Positions 10,041 to 19,357 of a DNA stretch of 64,000 nucleotides are shown one piece after another; the stretch's first letter is position 1; each line of letters opens with the position of its first letter. The translations under genes were made by a program, and so were the position numbers. A model generated the notes under the pieces. That model saw only the letters and a list, made by a program, of their open reading frames with translations, did no database searches and was not told the DNA's origin. Origin of the DNA: Bradyrhizobium xenonodulans (lineage in GTDB: Bacteria; Pseudomonadota; Alphaproteobacteria; Rhizobiales; Xanthobacteraceae). The DNA lies in assembly GCF_027594865.1 (NCBI RefSeq), contig NZ_CP089391.1, positions 6,974,501 through 7,038,500 of the forward strand, given 5' to 3'.

Positions 10041-10411
10041 AACTTGGGGGCAAGGCCAGGAGAAGGAAATCAAATACGCCTGCTCTTCAATGCCGACCAA
10101 GGGCAACTTCGGCCACTTGAGGAGCTGAAGCTATTTCACCTTGGCCTGCAAAGAGGCGCAGGCGGCTGCCGCAGGTGGAGTGCGGCCAGGCAAGCAGAAT
10201 AACCTTCGAATTTCTTCCTTCGAGCACAGCTGGCTCACCTAGACCAAGTTGACCGGCAACATCAGCATCTTGCTTTTGACGAAATGAAACCAGAGATGCC
10301 TTTCATCCCGCCATCCCCGAGGCGCACGGTCCTGCATTCTCTGACGTCACCGTCAATCCCTAACCGGCATCATTTCGTACCCCGAACCTCTCGCAGATAA
10401 CGCCGCTCGGG
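10041..10411. other. Intergenic stretch
   Basis: About 370 bases between the IS3 remnant and the stop of the HNH-type gene. I see no gene, clear terminator or inverted repeat here. Confidence 0.4.
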
Positions 10412-11413
10412 TTATCGAAAGATCGGGGTCAGCGGGCCATTGCTGGTAAGCGGATTGAATTCAAGGACGATTTCTTTGACGGGTTGCGGCTGACTTTGCG
10501 CGGACGACCAATTGAGGTGCTTGGGACGGCCATAGTCGAATGAGATAGTCTCGGGCCGGTTCGGACTACCAACAGTATTGGTCCATTCGATATTGGTCGT
10601 ACCTGGGGGCAGAGGCGGCAGATGGTCCTCAAGGTGATCCGACATGAGGTCAATTTGGAAACAAACGGAGCCTGCGCAGAATACAAACAAAATATGCGGC
10701 ACCAAATCCTTTGGATCGCTTCGACGAAGGAGTGCGCCCGCTAGAAGTTCGGGTGCGTTGCCGATCGAGGCAAAAGAGACCCCCACGTCGAGATGCGGAA
10801 ATTCAAGCGCGTCATCAGGATCGAGGAGCCATGCGCGCAAGCTGCTATAGTTTGCAATTTCAGCATCGGGAAGCAAGGCGATAGCCATTTTGACGAGCGC
10901 CTTGTAGGCGTATCTTGGTTTGAATGGGTCGTTCGCTATCGGGAATTTCAGAAGCAATGCTCCCTCCGGAGTAAGGCCCATTTGCTCCGACGTTCCCGAA
11001 TCGACCGAGCGGATGAACAGCAAGGGCCGATCCCTTCCATCGCGGCGAGACAAGACCGCGGGGCCGGCTGATCGTCCTGTCTGCCTGACCTTGTTGGATT
11101 TCCCCTTCGTAGCACCAAGTGTCAGCAAAGGCGCCACGGCTCTAACGATGGCGTCATCATATCTTGAGAACAACTGGTTGCACTTGTCACACTCGTCGCG
11201 AGAGATCACCCAGCGATTTCCCAGGCCTTGAGGAAAGGCGTGCGCCTCGCTTTTGAAAACCCGCCGGTCGCTCTCGCCACAATAGCGGCACTGTCCCTTT
11301 TGGCCGATATATAACTTCGTGCTCTCGGTCGACGCTTTGACTTGCGCCAAGAGCGTATAACGCCCGCCCAGTCTAGCCTCACCAATTCCGGGTCCCTTAT
11401 CCATGTGCCCCAA
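10412..11413 (-). CDS. HNH-type zinc-site protein, possible endonuclease
   Basis: A 333-residue protein with an HNH-like module near residues 40-85: GQCRYCGESD (first CxxC), then EAHAFPQGLGNRW (H-x-x-P-x-x-LGN) and RDECDKCNQLFSRYDD (second CxxC plus asparagine). This arrangement is seen in HNH nucleases and in several phage-defence effectors. The remaining ~250 residues have no motif I recognise. It follows the gene at 11470-12480 by 56 bases on the same strand, so the two probably form an operon. The start could be 11413 or the ATG three codons later. Nuclease activity is inferred from the zinc/HNH pattern. Confidence 0.7.
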   Translation of the reverse strand: MGHMDKGPGIGEARLGGRYTLLAQVKASTESTKLYIGQKGQCRYCGESDRRVFKSEAHAFPQGLGNRWVISRDECDKCNQLFSRYDDAIVRAVAPLLTLGATKGKSNKVRQTGRSAGPAVLSRRDGRDRPLLFIRSVDSGTSEQMGLTPEGALLLKFPIANDPFKPRYAYKALVKMAIALLPDAEIANYSSLRAWLLDPDDALEFPHLDVGVSFASIGNAPELLAGALLRRSDPKDLVPHILFVFCAGSVCFQIDLMSDHLEDHLPPLPPGTTNIEWTNTVGSPNRPETISFDYGRPKHLNWSSAQSQPQPVKEIVLEFNPLTSNGPLTPIFR

Positions 11414-11469
11414 GGTTCACGGACCTCTCGCTCAACCGTTCGCTTTCGACCGGCCTGAATCCAAGCTCG

Positions 11470-12480
11470 CTACAATGCTTGCTGTGTTGCAGTTTCCAGC
11501 GCACCTCGCGGTACCACTATTGGCTTGTTACCGTCTATCCAAACGAATACCTTCCCATCCCCTCGACATCTACAAAAAACGAATTCTGAAGAACTTATCT
11601 GAATTCGGTGCAGGGCCAATACCGTTAGAAGCCTGGAATTCCACTCGACGAATTTATGCAGGGCCAATATCACATCAAACGGCCGCCGATAGGGGCCGGT
11701 TTCATGTACGATTTTGCTGCTGAAACCATATGCTTCCAAAAGCTCATCGAAATCGAATCCTTCCCGCTTGTCCGGGGGGATTGGCTCGAAACTATTGGCA
11801 AACATAGGAACCATAAACGTATGGACAGCGGGAAATTTGTCTCGCAAGCACTGATGGATGTTCTTCAGCTGGTTTGCTTCGTAGGACATCTTCATGCGAG
11901 GCTCGAACGCCGTCCAACACGCATAGATCATTAGCTCAAAGATTTTCCGGTAATGGATAGCCATCGACTCGACAATTTCGCGTCCCGATAAATCGAACAA
12001 TGAGACGTATATCTCCGGGTTTGCAATCTTATTGGCCTCTTCGCTGTCCGCGAGCGAGAACAGCCGGTGCACAAATGTGCGACGCGAGACAATTTGTTCC
12101 ATACATTGCTGATAAGCGATCAGATCAGCGAGCGGTTCGCCAAACCTGGGCTTCTCAAACCTAATCGTTGCTGCCGGAAGAGACATTTTGGTGCCGAAAT
12201 ACTCGACGTCTTCAGGCTCAACTGTAAGGCTCGTTATATCGCCTTCACCATCGATCTCGGCCTTCAGGTCACGCAACGTTCTTGCTCCTGCAGGACCAAA
12301 CACGCGCAAGATCTCCGCCCACTTTTGATCATTCAAGCGATACCTATCGGTTGTGATGTTGATCCGCTTTCGCGTGTCACTCCTCCTGAAGACGAGAAAT
12401 CCATCATGCGTGGGAGCTTGCTCCATGCTTACGGAGTGAACTTGACGGATTATGTCGCCCCTTATTGCTGTCATGATCAT
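11470..12480 (-). CDS. Uncharacterised protein, partner of the HNH gene
   Basis: A 336-residue soluble protein that I do not recognise. It shows no signal peptide, membrane span, or nucleotide-binding motif. The N-terminal third looks beta-rich and the middle (ESMAIHYRKIFELMIYACWTAF) helical. It is the first gene of a likely two-gene unit with the HNH-type protein downstream (56-base gap). Both are less GC-rich than neighbours such as the HipA gene, which suggests separate acquisition. A defence or toxin role would fit the context but nothing in this sequence proves it. The ATG at 12480 or the one two codons later may be the start. Confidence 0.6.
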   Translation of the reverse strand: MIMTAIRGDIIRQVHSVSMEQAPTHDGFLVFRRSDTRKRINITTDRYRLNDQKWAEILRVFGPAGARTLRDLKAEIDGEGDITSLTVEPEDVEYFGTKMSLPAATIRFEKPRFGEPLADLIAYQQCMEQIVSRRTFVHRLFSLADSEEANKIANPEIYVSLFDLSGREIVESMAIHYRKIFELMIYACWTAFEPRMKMSYEANQLKNIHQCLRDKFPAVHTFMVPMFANSFEPIPPDKREGFDFDELLEAYGFSSKIVHETGPYRRPFDVILALHKFVEWNSRLLTVLALHRIQISSSEFVFCRCRGDGKVFVWIDGNKPIVVPRGALETATQQAL

Positions 12481-12639
12481 CCTTCCGGTTGGGCATCACG
12501 CAGACATAGCAGCTTTTTCGCTACCTTTGAGGTAGAATGCCACAAACCAGAGGTTCAAGGAGCAAAAGGTAGTGCGCGGCGATGCCGCCACACGAGGTGC
12601 GGTCAGGAGAAGCGCAGGCGAATGATCGCGTTCGTGAGT

Positions 12640-12679
12640 GATCATCCAGAAGAGATCCGGATCATCCAGAAGAGATCCT
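12640..12679. repeat. Two tandem copies of a 20-base unit
   Basis: The unit GATCATCCAGAAGAGATCCG occurs at 12640-12659 and again at 12660-12679 with only the last base changed. It lies in the non-coding 12481-12739 stretch, which otherwise shows no gene. Function unknown; probably a replication-slippage duplication. Confidence 0.9.
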
Positions 12680-12739
12680 TTCTTTCCCAATATCTGATCT
12701 CCCGTCCATTTCGCTGTCAATACCACCGACATCTCAAGG

Positions 12740-13038
12740 TTATACCAAATGGAATTCATTCTGGTGCGCCTGCAGCAGCGCAAGCGTCACTCCGCTGAGC
12801 GTGATCATGTCTCCTGACCATCATTGATGACGGCACCTACCGATGTATTCGTCGAATGATTGAGCATGTCTGAAATGCTCAGGAAGATGGATTTGTCGAG
12901 CTGAAGTACGTCGTTGATGACATTGAAGTCAGTAATCGTATTTGTCCCGAAATTCGGACGAAATACAAACATGTCCGGCCCGGCACCGCCGGTAAGGACG
13001 TCGCCGGTGCAGTGGAATCTCGCTGAAACAGGCGACAC
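12740..13038 (-). pseudogene. Frameshifted RTX (calcium-binding, type I secreted) C-terminus
   Basis: The minus strand encodes LTGGAGPDMFVFRPNFG and TITDFNVINDVLQLDKSIF, the classic end of RTX proteins: a GGxGxD calcium repeat, then the DxxVF...ITDF block. The frame stops at 12805, but shifting frame near 12812 continues as DMITLSGVTLALLQAHQNEF and ends HFV-stop at 12740, exactly how such proteins normally finish. A single indel therefore broke the gene. No upstream part of the protein survives in frame. It is a relic of a large exported protein. Confidence 0.75.
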
Positions 13039-13330
13039 ATTGGGATTTCGGGTCCGGCGCCCTTTCCCGCACCAAGCCGAATGGATTCCTGGCCTTGATG
13101 ACCCGGCTACTCAATATGCTGAGCATGTTATCGTAAGCGCTCTTCTTCTGGTAGTCCTTCGCGAAGTGGACCACGCCGTCGGACATATCCGTCCAGTTAG
13201 ATTTGTTCTCGCCGAGGAAAGGGGGCGCCATGCGCTGCTCAAAATTGCTCTTACGTGCGTGTGTTTTGGGAGTCAGTAGTAGCTTCCGCCGACGCAGGCA
13301 GATATCAACGAGCCGCAAGTATATGAAGGC

Positions 13331-15043
13331 TCATGCGAACGCGCCGCATCGCTCGGCGACGATCGCCTTGACGCGTTCCTCTACGGACTTGGCGCCTTCG
13401 CCGTCCCGCGCCATTACTGGCAGCGAGATGGCGCCCGCGGCTTTGCGCGTCGCCGCCGTGACGCTCGCCATAGCCTCTTCCGCACGCGCGATGGAAAGCT
13501 CGATCGTGCGGGCGAGCGTCAGAAAATCACGTGGCGTGAGCCGTTCGTCCTTCCCGCTCAGCTTTAGCGCCATGCGATCGCTGGCGAGGCCGGGAAAGAC
13601 CCGCGTGGTGACGGCGTCATAGAGCGGCGCGAACCGGACGCTTTCAAATTGCCGCACGCCGGGCGCGGCGACCCTCAGCAGCGCCAGGTTTTTGAGGTGC
13701 ATGTCCCCGTCGGCTACCAACCACGCGAACAGTGCGAGCCGGAAGAGAATATCGAGATCGTCGGCGGGATCGGTGGACAGCGGTCGAAGCCCGCGCGCCA
13801 CGCCCTCGATGGTGCCGTCGTACTTGGCCGACGCGGGCAAGTCGAGCACCGAGCAAAAGTCATCGAGCGCAAGGCGGCGCTTGTCAGTCTTATCTCGCCT
13901 GATGTCGAACCGCTCGACGACGAGTGCGGGCGCCATGCGGTCGGGCATGCCGACGAGCGCCGCGTCGGGAACGACGAACCCCGCTGCGCGACCGAGCTCC
14001 AGGCATATCCATTCGACGATTGGCAGCGCCTCGAAGCCGGCCGTCCCGGCGGGCTTGAGGATGTGAGTGAACGGCGCGTCGATCGCCGCGATCAGCGCGC
14101 CGTCGGACGCCAGGCACATCGGCGCCTTGATTTGCACGCCGGACAGACGAGGCGTTTCCGCGCGCTCAAATAGTTGCGCAAGGTTCTCCTCGAAGCTCTG
14201 CTCCAGCTCACCCCTCGACGGGCCGACATAGCGTCCTATGAATTGCCCGCGCTTGGCAAACTTCGCGAGCGGCGCCTGCAGGACGTCGAGCGGCAGGACG
14301 TCGAGCTCCTTCTTGGTCGCGACGACCGCGATGTTCGACATGAACCGCTTGCCGTGCCGAATGGCGTCGCGATCATCGCGCTCGTGAAGAACCTGGGCGA
14401 GCCAGCCTTCCGGCAAGAGGGACTCCACAAAGGCTGGCAGCTTGCCGGGCGCCGTCTGGCGGACGAGCGGCGGCGCCGTATTTGCCGCGGCCTTCCAGCG
14501 CCATTCGAAGCCGTCATGCGTCAGGCGGCCGAGGGGCTGGCCATGCCAGGCCACGATCCGCTCAAGCGCTGCCTTGTTCGTAGCGGCCTTGCCGATCGCC
14601 GGGCGTGTCGTCAGGTAGCGCTCGGCGCCCTCGCCCTCGCGATACCATCCGTTCTCGCGAGCCAAAGCCCAGAGCGCGTCCGCCGCCGCTTGTGGTGATC
14701 CAAACTCCTCGACCAGCCGCGTGGCCATGTCCGCGCGAAGCTCGTCGGTGATGGCGCTGGCGTGCTCGCTTCGGAGGCGGAAAGCTTCCAGGAACCGCTG
14801 GCGCGGCGACGACACCTCGATCCTGATCTCGCCCTGATCGTCGCCTACGATCGCAGGCGCTGTCGACGGATGTGCCGGCGCCTCGTTCTGGACGATTTCG
14901 AGAGTGCGAATCCGGGTGCGCTGATCGCGACGTCCGCTGAGGAAAAGCCGACCGTCAGAGGTTGGCTGCAGGAGTGCGGCCGAGGCGGACGAGAGATAAG
15001 CGGCCGGGTAGAGATAATGTGCGATGCGCACGGCGTGGGCCAA
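13331..15043 (-). CDS. HipA-family serine/threonine kinase toxin with AbiEi-like N-terminus
   Basis: A ~570-residue protein whose C-terminal ~400 residues match HipA kinases: LPAFVESLLPEGWLAQVL, SGVQIKAPMCL (ATP-loop region), FTHILKPAG, MAPALVVERFDI, and the catalytic and metal-binding WLVADGDMHLKNLALL and FAPLYDAVTTRVFP. HipA toxins phosphorylate aminoacyl-tRNA synthetases or related targets. The first ~150 residues (AYLSSASAALL, SSPRQRFLEAFRL) resemble an AbiEi-type antitoxin domain, so toxin and control domain may be fused. No separate HipB gene lies next to it. The frame opens only at a TTG (15043) and has a stop about 90 bases upstream. An ATG at 15162 in another frame could join by a one-base shift near 15082, so the N-terminus may be frameshifted. 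Confidence 0.8.
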   Translation of the reverse strand: MAHAVRIAHYLYPAAYLSSASAALLQPTSDGRLFLSGRRDQRTRIRTLEIVQNEAPAHPSTAPAIVGDDQGEIRIEVSSPRQRFLEAFRLRSEHASAITDELRADMATRLVEEFGSPQAAADALWALARENGWYREGEGAERYLTTRPAIGKAATNKAALERIVAWHGQPLGRLTHDGFEWRWKAAANTAPPLVRQTAPGKLPAFVESLLPEGWLAQVLHERDDRDAIRHGKRFMSNIAVVATKKELDVLPLDVLQAPLAKFAKRGQFIGRYVGPSRGELEQSFEENLAQLFERAETPRLSGVQIKAPMCLASDGALIAAIDAPFTHILKPAGTAGFEALPIVEWICLELGRAAGFVVPDAALVGMPDRMAPALVVERFDIRRDKTDKRRLALDDFCSVLDLPASAKYDGTIEGVARGLRPLSTDPADDLDILFRLALFAWLVADGDMHLKNLALLRVAAPGVRQFESVRFAPLYDAVTTRVFPGLASDRMALKLSGKDERLTPRDFLTLARTIELSIARAEEAMASVTAATRKAAGAISLPVMARDGEGAKSVEERVKAIVAERCGAFA

Positions 15044-15298
15044 GACCGCCGTGTCGACATCGGCATTGGCTTGGGCATAAGACCCCGCGGACGATCGCCT
15101 GCCGACGCCTGGGCATGGGCGCGTCGCCTGTCAATGGCCTCACCGACCAGGAGGATCGTCACAGACTTCCCCGCACTTCAGATACGCGAAAGTCGTCAAA
15201 TCGAGCCAGTTTTCAAGGACGATCACGCATTTCAGATGCGCGAAGGTCAGACAACTCCGAACCGGTCGGTTCAGGCGACCAGCCGTGTTCGATAGGCC
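15044..15298. other. Spacer between the NRPS and the HipA-family gene
   Basis: Both neighbours read leftward. The stretch may contain the true 5' end of the HipA-family gene (ATG at 15162, minus strand, different frame). A repeated word, TTTCAGATGCGCGAA / CTTCAGATACGCGAA, occurs near 15176 and 15230. No independent gene is seen. Confidence 0.4.
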
Positions 15299-17968
15299 TC
15301 AAGCCGCGCCAGTTGATCCTGCAGACTCGTCCTGCGCCGGCGCGATCAGCGGCAGCATCTGCGGCGTGATCGCCGCACTCTGTTCGGTGATCAGGTTGGC
15401 CGGGACGGCCACTTCCTGATGACTGCCCAGGCTTGCCGCCAGATCGGCCAGCACGGGCCTTGCGAACAGGGTGCTCACCTCCACCCCCAGCGACAGCTGC
15501 CGCAGACGCGCCATCAGCTGCACCGCCAACAGCGAGTGGACGCCGAGCTCGAAGAAGTGGTCGTGGCGTCCGACCCGCTCGACGCCGAGCAGCTCGGCCC
15601 AGATCTGTGCGAGCGCGATCTCGATCTCGCCCTGCGGGGCAGCGTAGCCGGCCCGCGCAAAGGCATCATCGTCCGGAGCCGGCAGCGCGTTGCGGTCCAG
15701 CTTGCCGTTCGGCGTCAGCGGCAGCGCCGCGACCCGCACGAGCGCCGACGGCACCATGTAGTCCGGCAGCCGCGCACTGAGGTGCCTGCGCAGCGTGGCG
15801 GCCAGATCGGCCTCGGCCCCGTGCTCCGCCGGAACGACATAGCCAACCAGGCGCGGCTCGCCACGACCATCCTGTTGCGCCACCACGACCACCTCGCGCA
15901 CCAGCGGGTCCTCGGCCAGCCGCGCCGCGATCTCGCCCGGCTCGATCCGGAAGCCGCGAATCTTGACCCGATCGTCATTGCGGCCCAGGAACTCCAGATT
16001 GCCGTCCGGCAGATAGCGCGCCAAGTCGCCAGTCCGGTACATCCGCGCGCCGGCCTCGCCGCTGAACGGATCGGCCACGAACCGCTCCGCGGTCAGCTCG
16101 GGCCGGTTCAGATAGCCGCGGGCAACGCCGGCGCCGCCGATATGGATCTCCCCCACCGCCCCGAACGGAACGGGCGCGCCATCACCGTCCAGCAGGTAGA
16201 TCCGCGTGTTGGCGATCGGCCGGCCGATCGGCAGCCGACCGGCTGTCTCGTCGATCGCGGTGATCTCGCAGACCGTCGCAAAGGTCGATGTCTCGGTTGC
16301 GCCATAGCAGTGCAACAGACGTTGCGGCCTACACTGGCGCAACACGCGTGCGACCACCGCCACATCGACTGCACCGCCGCCAACCAATAGCAATCGCAAA
16401 CTCGCCAGCACCGGCGCCAAATGATCGGCGCTCCGGTTGAACAGTCCGGCTGTCAAATGCAGCACGGTGACGCTGTTCTGCTGAACCAGCCTGCACAGGA
16501 TATCCGGCTGCAGAACGGCAGTGTGTGGAACAACAATCAGGCGTCCACCGTGGAGCAGTGGCGCCCAGACTTCCAGCGTACTGATACTAAAGGCGGGATT
16601 GCCCACCCACGCTACCCGATCACTCCAGCTAAACTCCGCATATCCATTGTTGATCACAAGCCGGTTGACGGCACGATGAGGAACAGCAACCGCCTTGGGA
16701 ACGCCAGTCGACCCCGACGTGTACATCACATAGGCGGTGGCCTCGGCGGCCAATGTCAAGCCTGGATCGGCATCAGATCCCTCTCCAGCGATGATTGGCT
16801 CAATGGCCTGAACAGGAATGGCAGCCTCGACCTCGCCGTCACTGTCGGTTGCCGCGAGCACCAGGCGCACAGCACAGTCAATCATCATCCAGCTCTGTCG
16901 CGCGGATGGAAGCCCCCGATCGATCGGTACGTAGACCGCGCCTGCCTTCAGAATGGCCAGCTGCGCCACGACAAGGGCGATGGAGCGATCCAACACGGTC
17001 GCGACGCGATCCCCCGGCTTGAGTCCAAGCCCAATGAGATGATGCGCCAGCCGGTTCGCCCGGCTGTTGAGCTCGCCATAACTTAAGTCTGTCTCCGCAT
17101 CGGCCACCGCTACCGCATGCGGCACTTTCCGGACCTCGGTCTCGAACAGCTCATGGATGCACTTATGCGACGGATAGGGCTGAGCCGTTCGGTTCAGTTC
17201 CTCCAAGAGGTAGGTGCGCTCTTCACCTGACAACAGCGCAAGCCGTCCCAGCGGCTGCCCTGTATCGGCCATCACGGCGTGCAAGAGATTGTTCAGATGC
17301 GTCGTCATCCGCTCGATTTGCGTGGACGCCAGCGGACTTGCATCAAAGTGCCATCGAAAGCTTCCATCGAGCACGCGGATTTCCAACGTCAGCAAATCAC
17401 CACATGGAGCTGCGTCCGAACTGGCGCGCGAAGCCAGATCACCAGCAGCGGGAGAGCCGATGTCGCTGATGGTGATGCTAATCGGCCAGGGTCGGCAGGA
17501 CCGTAACATCCCGATCTCCCGCAACGCCGGGCAGCGCGCGATCAGATCCCAGGCAAAACTATCGTGCGCTCTCAGGACGGCGCATTCGGCTGCAACAACC
17601 CTGTGCACCTGCGCAAAGTCATGAGCAAGATCAATGGCCACCTCCATTGGAACGACGGAGGCGACCAGCGCCTCACCCGCGTTCAGGCCCGCTTGCGGCC
17701 GCTTGGGTGCGGGCTCCCAGCCGAGTTGAAGCTCAGATTCACCCGTGATGCGGGCAAGATAGATCAGGAAAGCAGCTAGTACGCACTCCGCGCGATCGAT
17801 CGGCACCAATTCGACCAAAGCATCAGGAGACAGCCAAGCGCTCGACTGCCGTCGGGGCGACACTTCTGGTGAAAACGACACAAAGGGAAGCTGCAATGAC
17901 TTGAACCGCTCAAGCCGCTGTCGCCAAAAGCTCTCCCGAGGCGCCAACATTTCATGGGCAACAGTCAT
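15299..17968 (-). CDS. Nonribosomal peptide synthetase: partial C, A and T domains
   Basis: An 889-residue NRPS. Residues ~1-240 resemble the C-terminal half of a condensation domain but lack the HHxxxDG active site. The adenylation domain (~265-760) has A3 YVMYTSGSTGVPKAVAVPHR, A5 CYGATET, A7 YRTGDLARYLPDGNLEFLGR and A8 DRVKIRGFRIEPGEIA, ending in the A10 NGKLD lysine. The carrier domain (~780-850) has FFELGVHSLLAVQL, with the phosphopantetheine serine kept but the usual GGHS changed to GVHS. There is no thioesterase. By eye the first specificity position, normally Asp235, is serine (AFSISTLEVW), suggesting a substrate other than an ordinary alpha-amino acid. It lies just downstream of the metallopeptidase gene. 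Confidence 0.9.
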   Translation of the reverse strand: MTVAHEMLAPRESFWRQRLERFKSLQLPFVSFSPEVSPRRQSSAWLSPDALVELVPIDRAECVLAAFLIYLARITGESELQLGWEPAPKRPQAGLNAGEALVASVVPMEVAIDLAHDFAQVHRVVAAECAVLRAHDSFAWDLIARCPALREIGMLRSCRPWPISITISDIGSPAAGDLASRASSDAAPCGDLLTLEIRVLDGSFRWHFDASPLASTQIERMTTHLNNLLHAVMADTGQPLGRLALLSGEERTYLLEELNRTAQPYPSHKCIHELFETEVRKVPHAVAVADAETDLSYGELNSRANRLAHHLIGLGLKPGDRVATVLDRSIALVVAQLAILKAGAVYVPIDRGLPSARQSWMMIDCAVRLVLAATDSDGEVEAAIPVQAIEPIIAGEGSDADPGLTLAAEATAYVMYTSGSTGVPKAVAVPHRAVNRLVINNGYAEFSWSDRVAWVGNPAFSISTLEVWAPLLHGGRLIVVPHTAVLQPDILCRLVQQNSVTVLHLTAGLFNRSADHLAPVLASLRLLLVGGGAVDVAVVARVLRQCRPQRLLHCYGATETSTFATVCEITAIDETAGRLPIGRPIANTRIYLLDGDGAPVPFGAVGEIHIGGAGVARGYLNRPELTAERFVADPFSGEAGARMYRTGDLARYLPDGNLEFLGRNDDRVKIRGFRIEPGEIAARLAEDPLVREVVVVAQQDGRGEPRLVGYVVPAEHGAEADLAATLRRHLSARLPDYMVPSALVRVAALPLTPNGKLDRNALPAPDDDAFARAGYAAPQGEIEIALAQIWAELLGVERVGRHDHFFELGVHSLLAVQLMARLRQLSLGVEVSTLFARPVLADLAASLGSHQEVAVPANLITEQSAAITPQMLPLIAPAQDESAGSTGAA

Positions 17969-18016
17969 GCGCGCGCACCTCGTCGTCGCTTAGAAATAGC
18001 ATTGCGAAAACTTCGG

Positions 18017-19186
18017 CTAGCGCACCTTTACGCCGACAACGTAGCCGTCCTCGCGTTTGGCTTTGATCGAAAGACTGAACGGCAACGTCGGGTCATCGAG
18101 GATTGATCCTGAGGAAAACGGCGCTTCGAACAATTCCCCGTAGTTGAAGTTCGCCGTCGTTTTGGCCGGCACGATTCTCACCGGGCTCTGTCCAGTCGGG
18201 ATGACGGCATCAACGCTATAGACAAGGACACCGTCGCCGGTGGTTGTGCCATCGTGGCCTCGAATCGGCTGTGCAAGTTCGATCGCGTACACTTTCGATG
18301 GATTCAACGCACCGTCGGCTGGTACCACAATCATCGAGATTCCTGTGCTGCCTGGCAATGGCGTGAGGACAGTCTCACACTCACCGTGCGCCAGGTACGC
18401 CTTGCGCTCGTCTGCAAGCCAGCCAAGTTTGTGGCGATGCCAGCCGATCAGCGAAGTCCCCCGAAAGATATCGCACATGATGTCCCAGGAGCCGGTCGTA
18501 AATCGCGGTGGCTCGAAGTTATAGAGATCAGGCAACCCGAGGGTGTGGCACACCTCATGACACAGGTTCATGTGGGTGTTGGTATAGCTGTCCTTGCCGA
18601 AGGTCACGCCCCAACGAACGGGCCCCGTTGGAGTCACAGGTGCATTGATCGGCGTGGCGATAAATGTTGGTGAACTAGCAATCCCGTCGGTCTTCGCGCC
18701 AACGACAAGCAACAGGGGGTGGGTTCGGACATCGAGTTCTGGGAAAAGTGCTGCGGCGTCTGACATATAGTCTTTGTGCTGCTGGAAGGTAAAACGTTGG
18801 TTGGCGCCGGTGTAGCTGGTGGCGGGCTTAGGCATGCGCCGCCAGCCAGGAATTCTGGCAATCTCGAAGGTGAGGCGCCCGTACGATTGGTCCCTAAACC
18901 ATTTCTCGGCCTTACCGTATCCGGTGAGATGATCGGCTATCCCGTCCGTGCCGCTGATATCGCCGGGTGCGTCGGCGAAGTCCACAAAGACCATCATCGC
19001 TCTCAGCGAGCCAATAGCTGGGAGGCTTCGAGGGTCCGTCTGACCTTCGCTCAAATAGATATTCCACTTTCGGTCAAGAACCGGGATTCGGTCCGGCCCG
19101 GCGAATCGCGCTGGGCCTCCGGACATCACCGGAAGCCACGCTGAAACTCCAAGGGCTAACACATGACGACGCGTGATCTCTGACAT
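18017..19186 (-). CDS. Tat-exported M6-like zinc metallopeptidase
   Basis: A ~390-residue protein starting MSEITRRHVLALGVSAWLPV, a twin-arginine signal, so it is exported folded. Its zinc site is visible as LCHEVCHTLGLPDLYN (HExxHxxGxxD), as in immune-inhibitor-A/M6 peptidases. The preceding MVFVDFADAPGD and the later GSWDIMCD also fit that family. The start at 19186 is preferred to the upstream ATG at 19237 because it begins directly at the Tat signal. It is 48 bases upstream of the NRPS stop-to-start gap on the same strand and may share its transcript. Whether it matures the NRPS product or acts independently is unknown. Confidence 0.8.
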   Translation of the reverse strand: MSEITRRHVLALGVSAWLPVMSGGPARFAGPDRIPVLDRKWNIYLSEGQTDPRSLPAIGSLRAMMVFVDFADAPGDISGTDGIADHLTGYGKAEKWFRDQSYGRLTFEIARIPGWRRMPKPATSYTGANQRFTFQQHKDYMSDAAALFPELDVRTHPLLLVVGAKTDGIASSPTFIATPINAPVTPTGPVRWGVTFGKDSYTNTHMNLCHEVCHTLGLPDLYNFEPPRFTTGSWDIMCDIFRGTSLIGWHRHKLGWLADERKAYLAHGECETVLTPLPGSTGISMIVVPADGALNPSKVYAIELAQPIRGHDGTTTGDGVLVYSVDAVIPTGQSPVRIVPAKTTANFNYGELFEAPFSSGSILDDPTLPFSLSIKAKREDGYVVGVKVR

Positions 19187-19357
19187 GCTTGTCTCGAAGT
19201 CGCCTCCAGTCCGGGCCTGACATTGCCCAGACTTCATTTTGAACTTGTCGAAGGGCAGAGCGTCATCTTGAGCGCGCTGTTCTGTGCAGCGCGGTCGGAG
19301 ATTTGTCCGATCTCTCGCGATGAAGCTGCAACAAGCTTGAGTGCTTGTGCGAGGAGG

